DNA of 64,000 nt from Cristatella mucedo. Taxonomy: Eukaryota; Bryozoa; Phylactolaemata; Cristatellidae. The notes beneath the pieces were generated by a model. The model was given only the letters and a program-made list of their open reading frames with translations. It had not been told where the DNA came from and ran no database searches. How positions within the stretch are numbered: the stretch's first letter is position 1; each line of letters opens with the position of its first letter. A program made the translations under genes and the position numbers. The stretch is from NCBI GenBank assembly GCA_009760855.2, contig WPIO01000219.1:62001-126000 (forward strand). Direction: 5' to 3'. Shown piece by piece: positions 43,085-55,227 of the stretch.

Positions 43085-43852
43085 ACTAATAATAATAACA
43101 ATAATAATAATACACTTGATGAAGCGCACTCAGATAACTAAATCTCTTCCTAGGCGCTTTGCATTTGCTGCAAAGGGAAACGCGATTGACTGGCGAGTTT
43201 TATCGTGCTTGATAAACAACATGAATAGCATGGTTAGGGGTAACATGCAAAGGGTCAGCATGCAAGTCTAGTTAGTAGCAGTATGCATAGTTTCAGCAAG
43301 CATAAGCACATAAAGGACGAATCACGGGGACCAACTAAATGCTGTCCTAAATAGATGCGTTTTTAAGTTCTTTTTAAACACGGTCAAGTCAGGGGAGGTT
43401 GTGACGCAAGTCGGGAGTGAGTTCCCTGCTTTGGGAGCATACGAACTAAATGCCCGGTCTCCAAAGAATTTAAGGGTTGTACAAGGTATAGGTAAACAGT
43501 TAGATTCCGAAAAGCAAGTCATACGTGCTTAGCCGGGTAAATGAGTAGATCTGATATGTAGGCCGGATCCAAGGAATGGAGTGACCTAAAAGTGAACGAC
43601 AAAACCTTGAAGTCGATCCGTTGCTTGACTAGTAGCCACTGCAGGTCGGTGAGAAGTGGTATGATGTGGCAACTGCAACGCTCACGAAAGACAAGCATTG
43701 CAGTCGAGTTTTGAACCAGCTGTAAGTGCCAGATTGCACAGGCCTGTAGGCCAGCAAGCAGTATTGAGGAGATTAACTTTGAAAACGTCAAATTTGAGTA
43801 TGCGAGATTACCGGAAAGAGCAGCGACTGAATATTTCCAGGATATACAGAAA
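43085..43852 (-). mobile_element. LINE-A 3' part, reversed
   Basis: (AAT)n and hairpin at 43087-43165, then 3' UTR, THLFRTAFSWSP, AFSSYAPKAGNSLPTCVTTS and LQWLLVKQRIDFKVLSF on the minus strand, broken near 43520. Homology fades at about 43770. Confidence 0.87.
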
Positions 43853-44395
43853 TTAAGCCTCAAAGCTGCAGGAGACAGTGCTTTTAGTTACCATAATTAT
43901 TTCTTGTTTAGTTCCTAGTTTAGTTCCCATGCTCCCAAAGCCTGGAACTCGCTACCGACGCACGTTGCAACGTCCCTTGACATGATGAAATTTAAAAAAG
44001 CCTAAAACGCACCGGTTGGTTAAAGTATTTGGTAGGTCTTTTATGTGCATGTACCTGCTTACGGTTGGTGAGCCGTAATGGCTCACAAGGTAAGGCAGTT
44101 GCTTTTCACGATCTCGGCCCATAGGTCGTGGGTTCAAATCCTGTGGTGGGCGATCCTTTATCACCACTGCAAGCGGTGGCGATAGCAGTAAAGGCTCCTC
44201 TGTCGCTATGCCAAAAGAAGCTTTCAAGTCAGCTAGTATTTTTTATTTTTTTATTTTTACGGATGTAATCATCAATGATTTGGCAATTCTTTCTATACAG
44301 CAGATGCAAGGTGAATAGAAATAGATTCAGGTCTCTGAGGGTGCTGTACTAATATGTAATTATCAATATTTTTATTATTAAGGTTGAATGTATCA
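43853..44395 (+). mobile_element. LINE-A 3' part with nested SINE
   Basis: Plus-strand homology starts at CTCAAAGCTGCAGGAGACAG (LKxxGDSAF) and runs through PKAWNSLPT- and TFKKA-like text to the 3' UTR. It is interrupted by a SINE at 44065-44256 and resumes to GGGTGCTGTACTAATATG near 44345-44395. It points tail-away from the reversed copy at its left. Confidence 0.8.
44065..44256 (+). mobile_element. tRNA-derived SINE, copy 6, with 6-base target duplication
   Basis: Head GGTGAGCCGTAATGGCTCAC, B box GGTTCAAATCC, GGGCGA, hairpin CCACTGCAAGCGGTGG, AAGGCTCCTCTGTCGCTA and a TTTTTATT tail. TTACGG at 44059-44064 and again at 44257-44262 forms a clean target-site duplication in the host LINE-A 3' UTR. 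Confidence 0.92.
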
Positions 44396-45234
44396 CCAAA
44401 GATGCACCAAAAACAATAGGAAAAAAGCGTATTTATGCTAGTGAATTTTTCGGTTGGGTGCTAATTTTTTGGGGCTACTTTGAGAAAGCGATTCACGGTT
44501 TACCGCAGCACATACGGAATTACAGCTTTAAATCATTACCCGTAGTGACCATTAGTTGGAGTCATGATACCTAAATTGCATAAAATATAAGTGCACATTC
44601 CATTTCTTTGCTGTTATTTCTCGAGAAAATTTGAAGCAACAGACATGTTAGTTTTAGTCTTTTCATTAGAAATAAGTTAGTGTTCAGTCAATTTCAGTAT
44701 GGCTCGGAAAGCAAAGTTTCAATTGAATAAGAGCCAACGCTCTACTTTTGAGACCTAGGCAAATTGAAAATAACCATACGACCAACTGGCAACATAATTT
44801 TCACACAAGGATCATCTAGCACATTTGCCGCACAAAATGTAGCGAGCTGGCTTAAGTAGATTCTGACTACAGTCTTTAGAACGGAAACATTGCCCCTCGA
44901 TACACGGCTCGTTGCTGCTAATACGGTCCAATTACTGGTAAAGCCTGAGCATTTAAATAACAGCTAAAATGACTCCAAGTTGCAAAGTCAATCTACGCAA
45001 GAATATCACGAATACGAACACAGTCACGTAATTAAGTAAAGTAATGAAGAGTGTTTATACATTGACGCAACAAGTCCCAGGTTACCAGAATAACTATTCT
45101 ATTCACAATCGTCTCATGGCAAAAGGATTACATTACCATTCGTGGTTCGCAGAAGTTCTTTGAAATTCAAAAAGTTCAACATGGCTTAAATACGTTAGTT
45201 CAGCATATTGCCACCGAACATTTGATAGTCCTTC
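44396..45234. other. non-coding gap
   Basis: No coding signal. A stretch at 44687-44745 (CAATTTCAGTATGG..AAAGCAAAGTTTCAATT) has a diverged counterpart at 58465-58515. Confidence 0.45.
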
Positions 45235-45235
45235 C

Positions 45236-45328
45236 TCTGCAGCCAATGTAAAGTGGCTAGAAGGATACTGAGTTCTCTGAGGGCGCTACTTAAAATGTAT
45301 TGTTATTATTAATGTTATTATCCAATTA
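45236..45328 (+). mobile_element. LINE-A 3' tail
   Basis: GCAGCCAATGTAAAGTGGC...GAGTTCTCTGAGGGCGCTACTT, then an ATT-rich end. Confidence 0.75.
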
Positions 45329-45706
45329 ATCTACGACCGGAAGCCAACACTTTCAGTAAAGGAGACGCAGGCAAAATATTTGAAAATAGTTCAACAGCCT
45401 TCCTGCCATATTCATCTCCTGCTATAGAGGCTCAATAGCCATTATCGATTGTTATGGCGAAACGGAATTTCAGTCATCCAGCCTAGACAATGTGGCTAAT
45501 CCTGTTTTTATAAAGCGACCAGTTCAGATAACTTAATCTAGAAATAAATCAAATGTAACGGCAAGCGGAAAAAATTCCCCTAAGGAAATTTGTAAACCTT
45601 TAAAAAGCCTCCAGGTCATCCGTCGGTGCAGCAGATTATGAAAGTTACCATCATCAATGCAGGATACAGAGTTGATGGTCACACGTAAGTGAGCTAACAT
45701 AGTTTA

Positions 45707-45925
45707 TTAGGGTGCTGGAATCCTCACTGAACATGTTTTAACAATTTTAATCTTCTCAATAGGTTCCACAAGCTGCTTAGCAATGATGTTTTCAATAATA
45801 TCGGCAAAAGAGATTAAGAGACAGTGTGGTAGTACGCTGAAGCCTCTACATACAATGCGATAATTTAAAGTGCAGGACAGACGATGGTCAATTAAAATGA
45901 ATTTGAAACTACTCCCATCTTCCAC
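45707..45925 (-). CDS. small protein-like frame, unassigned
   Basis: A 72-codon minus-strand frame (EDGSSFKFILIDHRLSCTLN, FADIIENIIAKQLVEPIEKI) has the balanced composition of real protein and ends next to a LINE-B piece. No family is recognised and no splice sites are convincing. It could be an exon or part of another mobile element. Confidence 0.22.
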   Translation of the reverse strand: MEDGSSFKFILIDHRLSCTLNYRIVCRGFSVLPHCLLISFADIIENIIAKQLVEPIEKIKIVKTCSVRIPAP

Positions 45926-45933
45926 GTAGGAAT

Positions 45934-46485
45934 ATGAGGGGGCAACAGCTGTCTATTTGGCTAAAAGAGCTGGAACAGATGCCATTTGAGCAACGGATAC
46001 AGAGCAAAGTTCTTATGCGGACCCACCAGACCCGCCACGGCTCGGCTCCTCCGTACCTAGCTGAATTGATGCATCAATTTCAGCCTGTTCGCACCCTTAG
46101 GTCCAGTGTGGACAATAAATTAGCTGTTCCATTCCTCCGCTTAATGACCGTTGGCGACAGAAGCTTTAGCTCTGCAGGTCCTAGACTGTGGAACTCGCTT
46201 CCACAATTCTTAAGCGAAAACTGCTCTCTTACTGCCAACTATGGCTCATCCTTTTCAGCGATCCTGAGTTGCTACTTATATTCTACTCACTACCTTAACT
46301 GGTCTCCTGACTCTGCACTGCTTCCCACTTTCTCTTTGTTGCGTGAGACGAAGTCTGTTGGCTACCGAATGCATACCGAAAGCTGTTTAGGCTGTGAGTG
46401 GGCTATACAAAACTCTCCTGCATAACACCCACGTGGTCTTTATGACTTTGTGGAGTTACAGACGGTGACACATTACTTGTTTTGC
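45934..46485 (+). mobile_element. LINE-B C-terminal part and 3' end
   Basis: The open frame 45934-46425 reads MPFEQRIQSKVLMRTHQTRH, APPYLAELMHQFQPVRTLRS, VGDRSFSSAGPRLWNSLPQF and ends ECAIQNSPA-like. The LINE-B 3' UTR follows (CATAACACCCACGTGGTC..ACATTAC). It is the best-preserved LINE-B C-terminus here. Confidence 0.85.
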
Positions 46486-47590
46486 TTTATCTGTCTGCCG
46501 TAAAACACGTGAACGACATGAATCGTGCCTGTTTGGTAAAATCCAGCACTTCTCTAAGGACAGCACTGGCTCACCTCTATGCAGTAATTCAGGTTCGTCC
46601 TTATACACTACGCTTCTTCATTCACCTGCCACACTGGCTGACCTCTGTACTGCTAACTCCATGGGTTTCTCACAGCACCATCGAAGACTCTAGCTAAGAT
46701 TCGCTCACACCCTGTCTCCAACAGAACACGAGTCAATTCGAGACCGCTCTCCCTCATGTTTCGATATGTCTACAGCTTGGATCTTTCTTCCAACTAAAAA
46801 TCACGATGCTAAATGATGTGAAGATGAAAGGACGAGGCTACGTTCAACACAACATCTAAAATATACATGCAAATAGTCATTCATGTGCACGTGCAGCTTC
46901 CTGCGGCACCTTTAATTCTGAAAAATAAGTTATATTCATCTTGTAGCCTATACGAAGTGACATAAAAGAAATTTAGTACCAGTCAGCCGGTCTTGTGGTC
47001 TGTATCACGTCTTCCCTTCCCGGTATGTTCTCATTCTAGTTGCTCAGAATTCTTGGCTTAGCCATTGGCTGTAGGCTATTCTTTCAAATTTTAAACGTAG
47101 CAGTAAAATGTGCCAAATTATTAATTCTAATTATGGTTAGTTGTCTGCTTTTGCTTTTGCACCTGCAGATTGCTTAACACCTTGCAAGCCGATCGTTGGC
47201 TATCTGGCATACCCTCTAAGTACTAGTCGTGCACCCCCTTATTTATCGAAATTCAGCCACCAAGATCTTACAGGTGCCTAGACTGGCACTTTAAGTTCCT
47301 TCTGGCGCTGGCAAATATAAATACTTAATTTCTACCACAAGTTGTTTTTTGCCTGCCCCTTGCAAGATATTTGATCTGATTATTATTTGCAAGAGCCAAA
47401 AATACAGGTGCTAACAATGATCCCACTCAACCAAACGTATGCATCCGTTGCAGGAGGAAGCATCCTCGTGAGATGGATACCGTAATTGTTGCTGGATGAT
47501 CGTATGCTCACAGAGTCCCTAAGCTAAAATCCACTACTACTCCTAAAGTAATTTACTAAATTACTAAGCTATTACTAGATTGCTAAAGTA
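46486..47590. other. non-coding gap
   Basis: No recognised coding or repeat features. Confidence 0.45.
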
Positions 47591-47599
47591 ATCCAGCAA

Positions 47600-47675
47600 A
47601 TTAAGGTGCCTAGAATGTAAATTAGTTCTCTGATGGCGCTATTCAAATTTACAATTAATATTATTATCTTTATTA
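47600..47675 (+). mobile_element. degenerate LINE-A 3' tail
   Basis: AAGGTGCCTAGAATG...TTAGTTCTCTGATGGCGCTATTCAAA followed by ATTATT is a weak but ordered match to the LINE-A terminal hairpin. Confidence 0.5.
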
Positions 47676-48749
47676 TTCATTTGGCAAATCTCATAATTCT
47701 AAAATATTAGTATTTCCAATATTTTATCATTCTCTGTTAACTGTATTTGATTTCAGGGTGAATTTATAAGCCTTTGCGACACTCACATGCTTAGGTTCTT
47801 TACAATGATCATAGAATATAATTTCTAACTTAAATTGGTAAAAAGCCTTACACTCTTGTAACGGTATGAATATTTGTAGATGTTACTGCTTTATATTTCA
47901 CGTAGGCTGTTATATGCCTTAGCAGCTCACTTGGGCTACCTATATTTGCGCCTTTGCTAAGCTATAATTAGTTCATGGATAAATCCAGGACATTTTTATT
48001 GTTTATTAGTAATGGGTACTCATGGCACATTCTGTTTTGCAGAGCTATGCTAATCCAAATTGTTTCTAAAGCACATAATAAATATGACAGGTCAGTATGG
48101 GGTCCATATTTTATTGTAAGCTGTGGTGCTAGCCAGTCAGGGTATTCTAATACTATACGAATGAGGCTGTTGAATCATCAAATGTTTTATTTACTATTAC
48201 TTAGTGAAAGCTGCATATTTTAGGATGTGCTTCTGTATCGCTAAACGTTATCGCAGGTAAGCTCATCTTTCGTAGAAAGTTTGCACATGAATACTAGCAT
48301 TAGTAATTATGTGTTTCTAGGAGCTAAGCTTAATGTTGCAGAGAACATTCAAGGCCAATTGTGAGTTTGTATATGCCTCTTAATGAGCTTAAAGTACTTA
48401 ATTAATACCAAGTACTTTGTGAACCTGTATTCACCTTCACGAGATCTTGAAACGTGTACTGAGGAATTGACTAGGGCCATGGTTAAGGATAGATAGTGTC
48501 TTAATCTCAAACAATCCAGGCTCAGACATTTATATACAGCACTAGTTGCTGAACCAGAGAGAGAGCACCATTAAAGTGGTATCTCGTGTTTCGAGATCTC
48601 TGATGCTCAGTACACACAAAAACGTTAACACGGGAATCCTTAGATTAGGGAATGCGCCAATAATTTTACGGTTAAAAAGTCAATCACGATAATTGCATGT
48701 CAATTCTGTGCTTCAGATCGAGAATTAATATGTTATTCTAAAGGGAACC

Positions 48750-48801
<52 letters not shown>

Positions 48802-49078
48802 ACGTTTAACGTTTTAAATTCTGATGCGTATGACAAGCAGATGCAGATCTAAAAATCAACGATTCATCAGTAAGAAATAAGTACTGAAAGTCATTACCTC
48901 ACTAAATACATTAGGCTGAAGAGTACTAGCAATTTTTTAATTATACCTGTGTCCTTGTTAAATCCTAAGGGGCTGGTTGGCCTATACTTTACATGGGCCA
49001 AGTATGAATACGAGATTCTTTCAAATTAAATAGCCAGGAACGTACCTAGGATCGAGTTAGATAGCTTTGATCGATTTA
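47676..49078. other. AT-rich gap
   Basis: Contains the GA microsatellite; no gene seen. Confidence 0.45.
48753..48800. repeat. (GA)n microsatellite
   Basis: About 24 uninterrupted GA units. Confidence 0.95.
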
Positions 49079-49079
49079 T

Positions 49080-49412
49080 TATAATTAATAATAACAATAA
49101 TACATTAACATAGAGCCCTCAGAGCACTTAATCTCTGTTTAGGCACTTTATATTTGCTGTAAAGGAAGCATAATCGAATGGTTAATGTTAGCATGCTCAA
49201 CAACAAGAGTAAAATTGTTAGAGGTGAAATGTACAGGGTCAGCATGCTAATCTGGTTAGTGTCAGCTCGCATAAGCAAACAAAGCACGGCTCGCCTGGTA
49301 AATAATGTGATCAACGAACACGTTCTTTAAAATTCGGGCAAGGCAGGGAGGCCATAACATAAGTCGGAAGTGAGTTCCAGTCTTTGGGAGCATACAACCA
49401 AATAATCTTATA
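49080..49412 (-). mobile_element. LINE-A 3' fragment
   Basis: (AAT)n, hairpin with AGGCACTTTATATTTGCTG, 3' UTR, then the antisense of APKxWNSLP (TCCAGTCTTTGGGAGCATAC) up to about 49412. Confidence 0.8.
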
Positions 49413-49589
49413 GCAGTATGCATCATCATAGTCACCTGGCACCAGCCACTCGAAAGTTCCTCAAAGTGTCTTTTAGTTTTTCGCAGTCATTTTTGAAAAC
49501 TTGACTGTCTTTGTCTCCATCTTGATATATCATCAGTGAATATATACGAGGGATTGCTACAATGACAAAGGTCTTAGGGCAGAGGAACA

Positions 49590-49990
49590 GTCTAGGACAT
49601 GTAGCAAATTTCCTCAAACTAAACAACGATACAACGGAACTACTACTCATAGGACACCCCAAGCTTGTCGCTTGACTAGCAAACTTTGCTGCGATACTCT
49701 TGTGCGACCGTCATGGTGTGCTCGGAGTTTAGGTGTCATCTTTGACAGCTGCCTAAATTTGTTAAGTCTAATTAAGAACACTGCCTCTACATCTAGCCAT
49801 CTCACCCGATCCCTATCTAAGATTAAGAACTGGCGGCCATGGTTGCTTGCAAAATGCTTAGCTGGCTCCCTAGTTCAGTCAAGGTTAGATCATTTTGATT
49901 CCATCTTTGGCGGGCTCCCAAAAAACCACTAGGAAGCTGCAGCTGGTTACGACTATGGCTGCAAGGCTAGTAACTAAATCTCACTATATA
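49590..49990 (+). mobile_element. LINE-B post-RT fragment
   Basis: VANFLKLNNDTTELLLIGHP is followed by DTLVRPSWCARSLGVIFDSC, LSKIKNWRPWLLAKCL, SRLDHFDSIFGGLP and KLQLVTTMAARLVT, in two frames. The order and wording match LINE-B (compare the minus strand at 14085-14300). Confidence 0.78.
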
Positions 49991-51940
49991 ATCCATTATT
50001 AATCTCATTATATTCAGAATCTATTAGATTAAATCAAATTACAATTGCACAACTTCAATATGGTCAATGATAGTCACTGCTGTTAACTTTTCATAAAATG
50101 CTATCCAAACTTAAGTTTTCAAAATGAAATTAAATGGACAAAAGTTTGATGATTCTTACTGTCACCAGATTGAGCTGTCTCTGTACCTAGTTGACACAGT
50201 TATGACTGCACTAAACTCGCTGTTTCGGGTAGCAGTGCAACGCCTGCAGTGTGCTAACACCCAAAGTTCGTAATAAGCCAACGCTGATGACACAGCGATA
50301 TTCCGATATTCGGCAATCAGCTTTAGCAACAACGTCGGGTGCGAAAAGTAGAAACACGGCTGTAGGTTACGGAATATACGATGGGTGACTTCAAACTAAA
50401 TCGCTAATAAGCTTACAGCAGCTCGAGCTCAGGTCAATTACTAATTTAGCGGCCGACCGTTGCTGTAAAAGAGCGATTGGGGTCAGACCCACTCCATATA
50501 TAGTAGCCAGATCATAAGTCAAACCACAATCTCGCTTGCACTAATCATACATCCAGTTGCTCTCAACGCTCAGCTGGTCATGGCCATTTCATAAGCTGAT
50601 CGGTTCAGATTTAATAGCCAAAGCTCATTGTCCCTATTCTCTGGGCATTGCAATGCTTAGTCACCACTGCACTTGGGCCGCTTGAAAACCCAATTTTTCG
50701 CTGCAGTCCAGTTTGACGAGTTGTCGCCTTATGCTTATCAGCCCTTGAATTATATGTACCATGACTGGGTCTTCGATTCCTCTGATTCTAACAGAGTTGG
50801 CAGTCGCTTTGAAATTGTGAGGCAACGAAACCTGGCTGAATGACCGACTATTGATGAGTTTATTTGATCTCTGTTTAAATATATACTAACATGATTGAAG
50901 TAAGCCCCCTGCTAATTCCACTGATTCTTCAATCGCGAGCGACCAGAAACCTTGCAGAGTGAAATTCAACTGTTTGTAGGCTATAGGTGACTGCCGCCTG
51001 AGGCCCATGGATGTCGCACCGAACAAAGCAAGCTCGTCTTGTAAAAAACACGAGTTTCGCTAGCTCAAATCACCTCTTATGTTCGGCCGTGAGGCAACGC
51101 TATCATAACGAAAGCGTCTCAGGTAGCACAGCAAGTATCCAGCTAGTAAGGTGACAGGTTTCGGGCTATCTTTTGAATATTCCGATCATACTAATCGTCT
51201 TCATACAACTTCTACTAGCGTTATATTGTATTTTTTTGAATATTATCTCATCATGAACCTTGCCCTAAGTTCACTCTGGTTATTTATTCTCGTAGAGTGA
51301 ATTTTAAAGTGTCTAAAGACACACTGGATACGCTCTGGCCATAATACGGTAGACCCATATTTTCAGTTTTATTTTTACAGCTAGTATACTTGTACGTCTG
51401 ACTAATTTGAAAAAATAAAAGACAAAACTTTAAAACCATTAAATAGCACGACTTGAACAGCCACTCTGATGTCCTACAATAAAAGAATATATGCTATGTG
51501 TTTCTTCAAAGTGACCATCAGAAATTTCGGCACATAGCATCTCATGCTATTGAAAAGAACTTATTCAAGTTCAAAATTTGAAAACGATATCAAGATAAAG
51601 AATTCAACATTCATATTCTTGTAAGCTCAATTTACCTTTTTTAATCAAATCTCCTGCACTTGAATTGACGCTCCCCACCTTTTGGTCGTTGGATTTTGTT
51701 GGATTGTTGAAATGCAAATTCAAATCTTGATCATCAACTGCAATGTAATATTTTTCAATTACTGTTACCCCTTTGTTACAGCTGCCAGTTTCAAAATCCC
51801 AGCTCCAAGATAACCTAAAAGCACTAAAAAATTATTCAAATTATGTAAACATCGCCGCTGGAGAAGTAGTAGCCAAGGATTACCGACATGCAAGCTCACC
51901 TACTTCGAAAACCAGGATACGCTGACAAAGAGAAACTTGG
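49991..51940. other. gap with one possible exon
   Basis: Mostly non-coding. A frame at 50703-50851 (plus) is described separately. Confidence 0.4.
50703..50851 (+). CDS. possible terminal exon, unassigned
   Basis: After an acceptor-like AATTTTTCGCTGCAG the frame reads QFDELSPYAYQPLNYMYHDW then VFDSSDSNRVGSRFEIVRQR, with a TGA at 50849-50851. Composition is protein-like and distinct from nearby LINE text. No family is recognised and no partner exon was found. Confidence 0.25.
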
Positions 51941-51944
51941 GAAA

Positions 51945-52575
51945 GCAGCTTACAAGCGTGCAAAACAATGCAGCTAGCCTGTCATGAGCGTCGCAGTTGC
52001 CGCATCACATTACTTCTCATCGACCTGCACTAGATCTCAGTCAAGAGGCACATCGGCTTCAAGGTTCTGTTACTTACGTTCAGGTCCCTTCATTATTCAG
52101 CTCCGGACTAACTATCGTATCATGTCTACTCACCCAACGAAGTTGGGCAGAGTGCACCAGCTTTTCTGAATGAAATCGTTCAGCTACTCCCCTACGAACC
52201 TCAAATCCTGTGGATACCCTGCCTTTAGCTCGTATGCTTCCAAAGCCTGGAAATCACTACTAACTGACGTCGCGACACACAACGACTTAATGACGTTTCA
52301 AAATAAGCTAAAACTTAAATTTACCGGAGAAATTTAGGAGTTTGCTTAATTCGTCATTTGTGTGCTTATGTGTTATGAATATGTCCACGATGCCACTAAA
52401 CATTGTTACATGCTACTGTATGCATTTCACCTCTGATCATCTTGTGCTAGCTGATATTGAGCATACCACTACTAGCTATTAGATGATGCTCCCTATACAG
52501 CATATGTCAAGTGCCTAGAAAGAGATTACGTTTACCGAGGGTGTTATGCAAATGCATTATTATTATTATTAATAT
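51945..52575 (+). mobile_element. LINE-A C-terminal part and 3' end
   Basis: A decayed copy of QNSAARLVCRERRSC.. (51965), LADLHWxPVKxRIDFKVL (52020), PKAWNSLPT region (52240), 3' UTR and the weak hairpin CAAGTGCCTAGAAAGAG...GAGGGTGTT followed by (ATT)n. Confidence 0.8.
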
Positions 52576-53565
52576 TAGGAATGCAGGTTAGTGGGAGTCT
52601 CTATTAAAATCAATCATTATTAATGAGCTGTAGATAAGCGGGCAAATCTATGAGGAACAAATTGGCGAAAGCTCATTAGAGCTCAAGGTGAACTTAAGGT
52701 AATGGCGAAATTTTTAGCAGAGACTTGAATGAAGCAAAATAGATATCGTTATCGAAGTAACGTGATAGAAATTAGAGACTTTTCGGTGCATGTAAAAACT
52801 GAGGATGACTGAAATACTTAAATTCAGTGCTAGTAGTGGCACGATGTTCGATATGCATGTTCGGTAACAAAATGGAGCAGCAAAGAGGTGAAATTTGTTG
52901 GTCTGATACAAGCTATTGAAGCATGAGCGAGCGACAGAGAGAGGGAGGGAGAGATTAAGATAAAGTCGTAAGGTCCGTGCTTTAAAGGGAGCCGATCTAG
53001 AAGCGAGAGCAACAGACATAAGTGATGTGATATGGTAGCTATGCAATGAACAAAATATCTGAGGAGCTGCCTATCGAGATTTGCATCAGCAGCAGAAGAT
53101 TAATGGATCAAGTGTACTCAATAAGGGAATGCAGTAATTTATGTAAGAAGTCATACATTGGGAGAATCGTTTTTCATCCATATTATTACTTATGCAGGCC
53201 TTAATGTTTGCAATGCATTGTTTACTCGCTAGCAGTTCAAGCTCCATTATACGTGCAGGATAACATTGAGTTTGTCCAGCGACGAAACTGAGAGACAATT
53301 GACCTTAAAAAAGAATTTCAAATCTGTATGTGATGAAGGTCTTCTTGATCTGCACCCAGACTCGACCGACAGCCTTGATACCCTTAAAATAATAATTCAC
53401 TTATAGGTGCAGTAAACACAACACTTAGAAGTCCCTTAGCTAGCATGCTCCCATAAATTCTGTCCAATACAGAGTCTCGGAGGCTCCTTTCAGTTTACAA
53501 AAAAAACCTCCTGAAGATGAGCCAAGTTAAGCTCAGACTTAAACTCGGCTTTAGGAAGTCGGGAT
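52576..53565. other. non-coding gap
   Basis: No recognised gene or repeat. Confidence 0.45.
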
Positions 53566-53569
53566 CTAA

Positions 53570-54600
53570 TGACCAAGAGAACTTAAGCAACTAACGTCAA
53601 GTCTCCCTTCTACCGTTATTATGAAAGACACTGAAACGAGTCATGGCAGACCAGATGGACTCATATACTGAACTTCAGGCCTTGCAAGTTCCTGTCAGGC
53701 TGTAGAGCACATCACTCCACAGAGTCAGCATTGCTTCGGGTGTATAACGACCTACTTAGCAATGCAGGCTTAGGTAGATTTTCTCTGCTTTTTATGCTCG
53801 ATCTTTCGGCAGCTTGTGATACTATCGATCACCAAGTCCTTATTGAGTGCCTTTTATCTCGCCTGGGAATCACTGGCACAGCTCTCCAATGGTTCAAATC
53901 ATATCTTAGTGGGAGACTAGGAGTATTGATGCAAATGGACAAAGGTCAGCCGAGGTACCTCTGAAATATAGAGTACCCCAGGGTTCCGTGCTAGTTCTGC
54001 TCCTTTGAACGGTTTATACTCTCCCTCTAGCCAATGTGGTTGCCAAGCACAATCTAGGCTTCCACTTCTTAGCGGATGACACTCAGTTGCACCCTTGCTT
54101 TGTTAACTCCCAGTACTCGAGCAGTTTGAATGCTCTCAACTCTGCTGCATGTATTGATGACATACGCACATAGATGGCAACACATTTTCTTGATTAAATT
54201 ATGATAAAACCAACTTACTATTTATGGAAAACCAAATGTGACTCAGAAATCGGAAAGTTTTCTGCCCAAAATCGGCTCTGTTAGCATACCTTCTGTTCAA
54301 TCTGTCTGAAAGCTAAGTGTCACCTACCATAGTGACCTTTCGTTACACGACCATATCAGCTCCTTAATCAAGTCCGCCAACTTTCAGCTATCTAATATTG
54401 CTGAAATCTGGGCTAGTTTAGACACGGATACCACATCTAAGTTGGTCCATGCACTTGTGACATCCCGTCTTGACTTCTGTAACTCACTGCTTTCTGGCCT
54501 ACCGGTATGTGCAAGCAGGCGATTGCAGCTGGTGCAAAAGTGGGCAGCTAGACTTGTCTGTCGTGAGCGTCGTGACCAGCATGTGCAATCAGGCATTAGG
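53570..54600 (+). mobile_element. LINE-A RT copy, 3' truncated
   Basis: From EDLSNxRQVSLLP (53570) through LLFMLDLSAACDTIDHQVL (53790), QGSVL (53975), a damaged FLADDTQ (54065) and NSLLSGLPVCASRRLQLVQ (54480). It stops near 54575, then a short piece of LINE-A (GACCAGCATGTGCAATCAGGC) repeats. It lacks the 3' end. Confidence 0.83.
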
Positions 54601-55224
54601 TGATATCTCTATCTGTATTGTATGTCTCGTTACAGATTTATCTACCAAGCTAAAGTAGAGATGCCTTTTAAGATATACCTAGAGCTTAGAAGAGTGAGTA
54701 CTATATACGTCCAAGATAGACATATACCATCATTAGATGAGCTAGCAAAGTAGTGACCTCCTTGACAGATGGTCGAAGACGTATGCACATTTTCAAAACT
54801 TTTTTAAGCCGGCTTCTGTGGAGTGGCAGTAACAGGGAGATAAAGAAAATGGGTCTCAAGCTTTTATTTTTGTATGGCTTCTTATTTCGGGACCTGCTAG
54901 AAATTCAGAAACCTGTTTCGAGGTTGAACGCCATGAGGAATGTCATACCTACTTGGGTTACAAATCTAGTTAAAGATTTTTCTTACTCTTGACAATAATA
55001 AATCGTTACTTCAGTCAGCAGTTGGCCCAACCTGCTTGCTACTGTTATGCAATACTGATTTGTGAAGGCTGAAGGAGCTGTTTTCCAGCTTCAGTCAGCA
55101 TCAGTACCAACTGTGTAGACTTTAGGTCTCAGCGAATATCACGTCAGTTTAGGTCAGTTTTCCTGACATTACATCTAGATTTCCTTTTTGCTTCGAATGC
55201 TTACATGTGAATAATGATAAAATA
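54601..55224. other. non-coding gap
   Basis: A 79-codon plus frame at 54753 has no recognisable features. Confidence 0.4.
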
Positions 55225-55227
55225 ATA

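Noticed and set aside
52714-53046. 110-codon minus frame
   Set aside because: No recognisable motif; low-complexity Ser/Leu composition.
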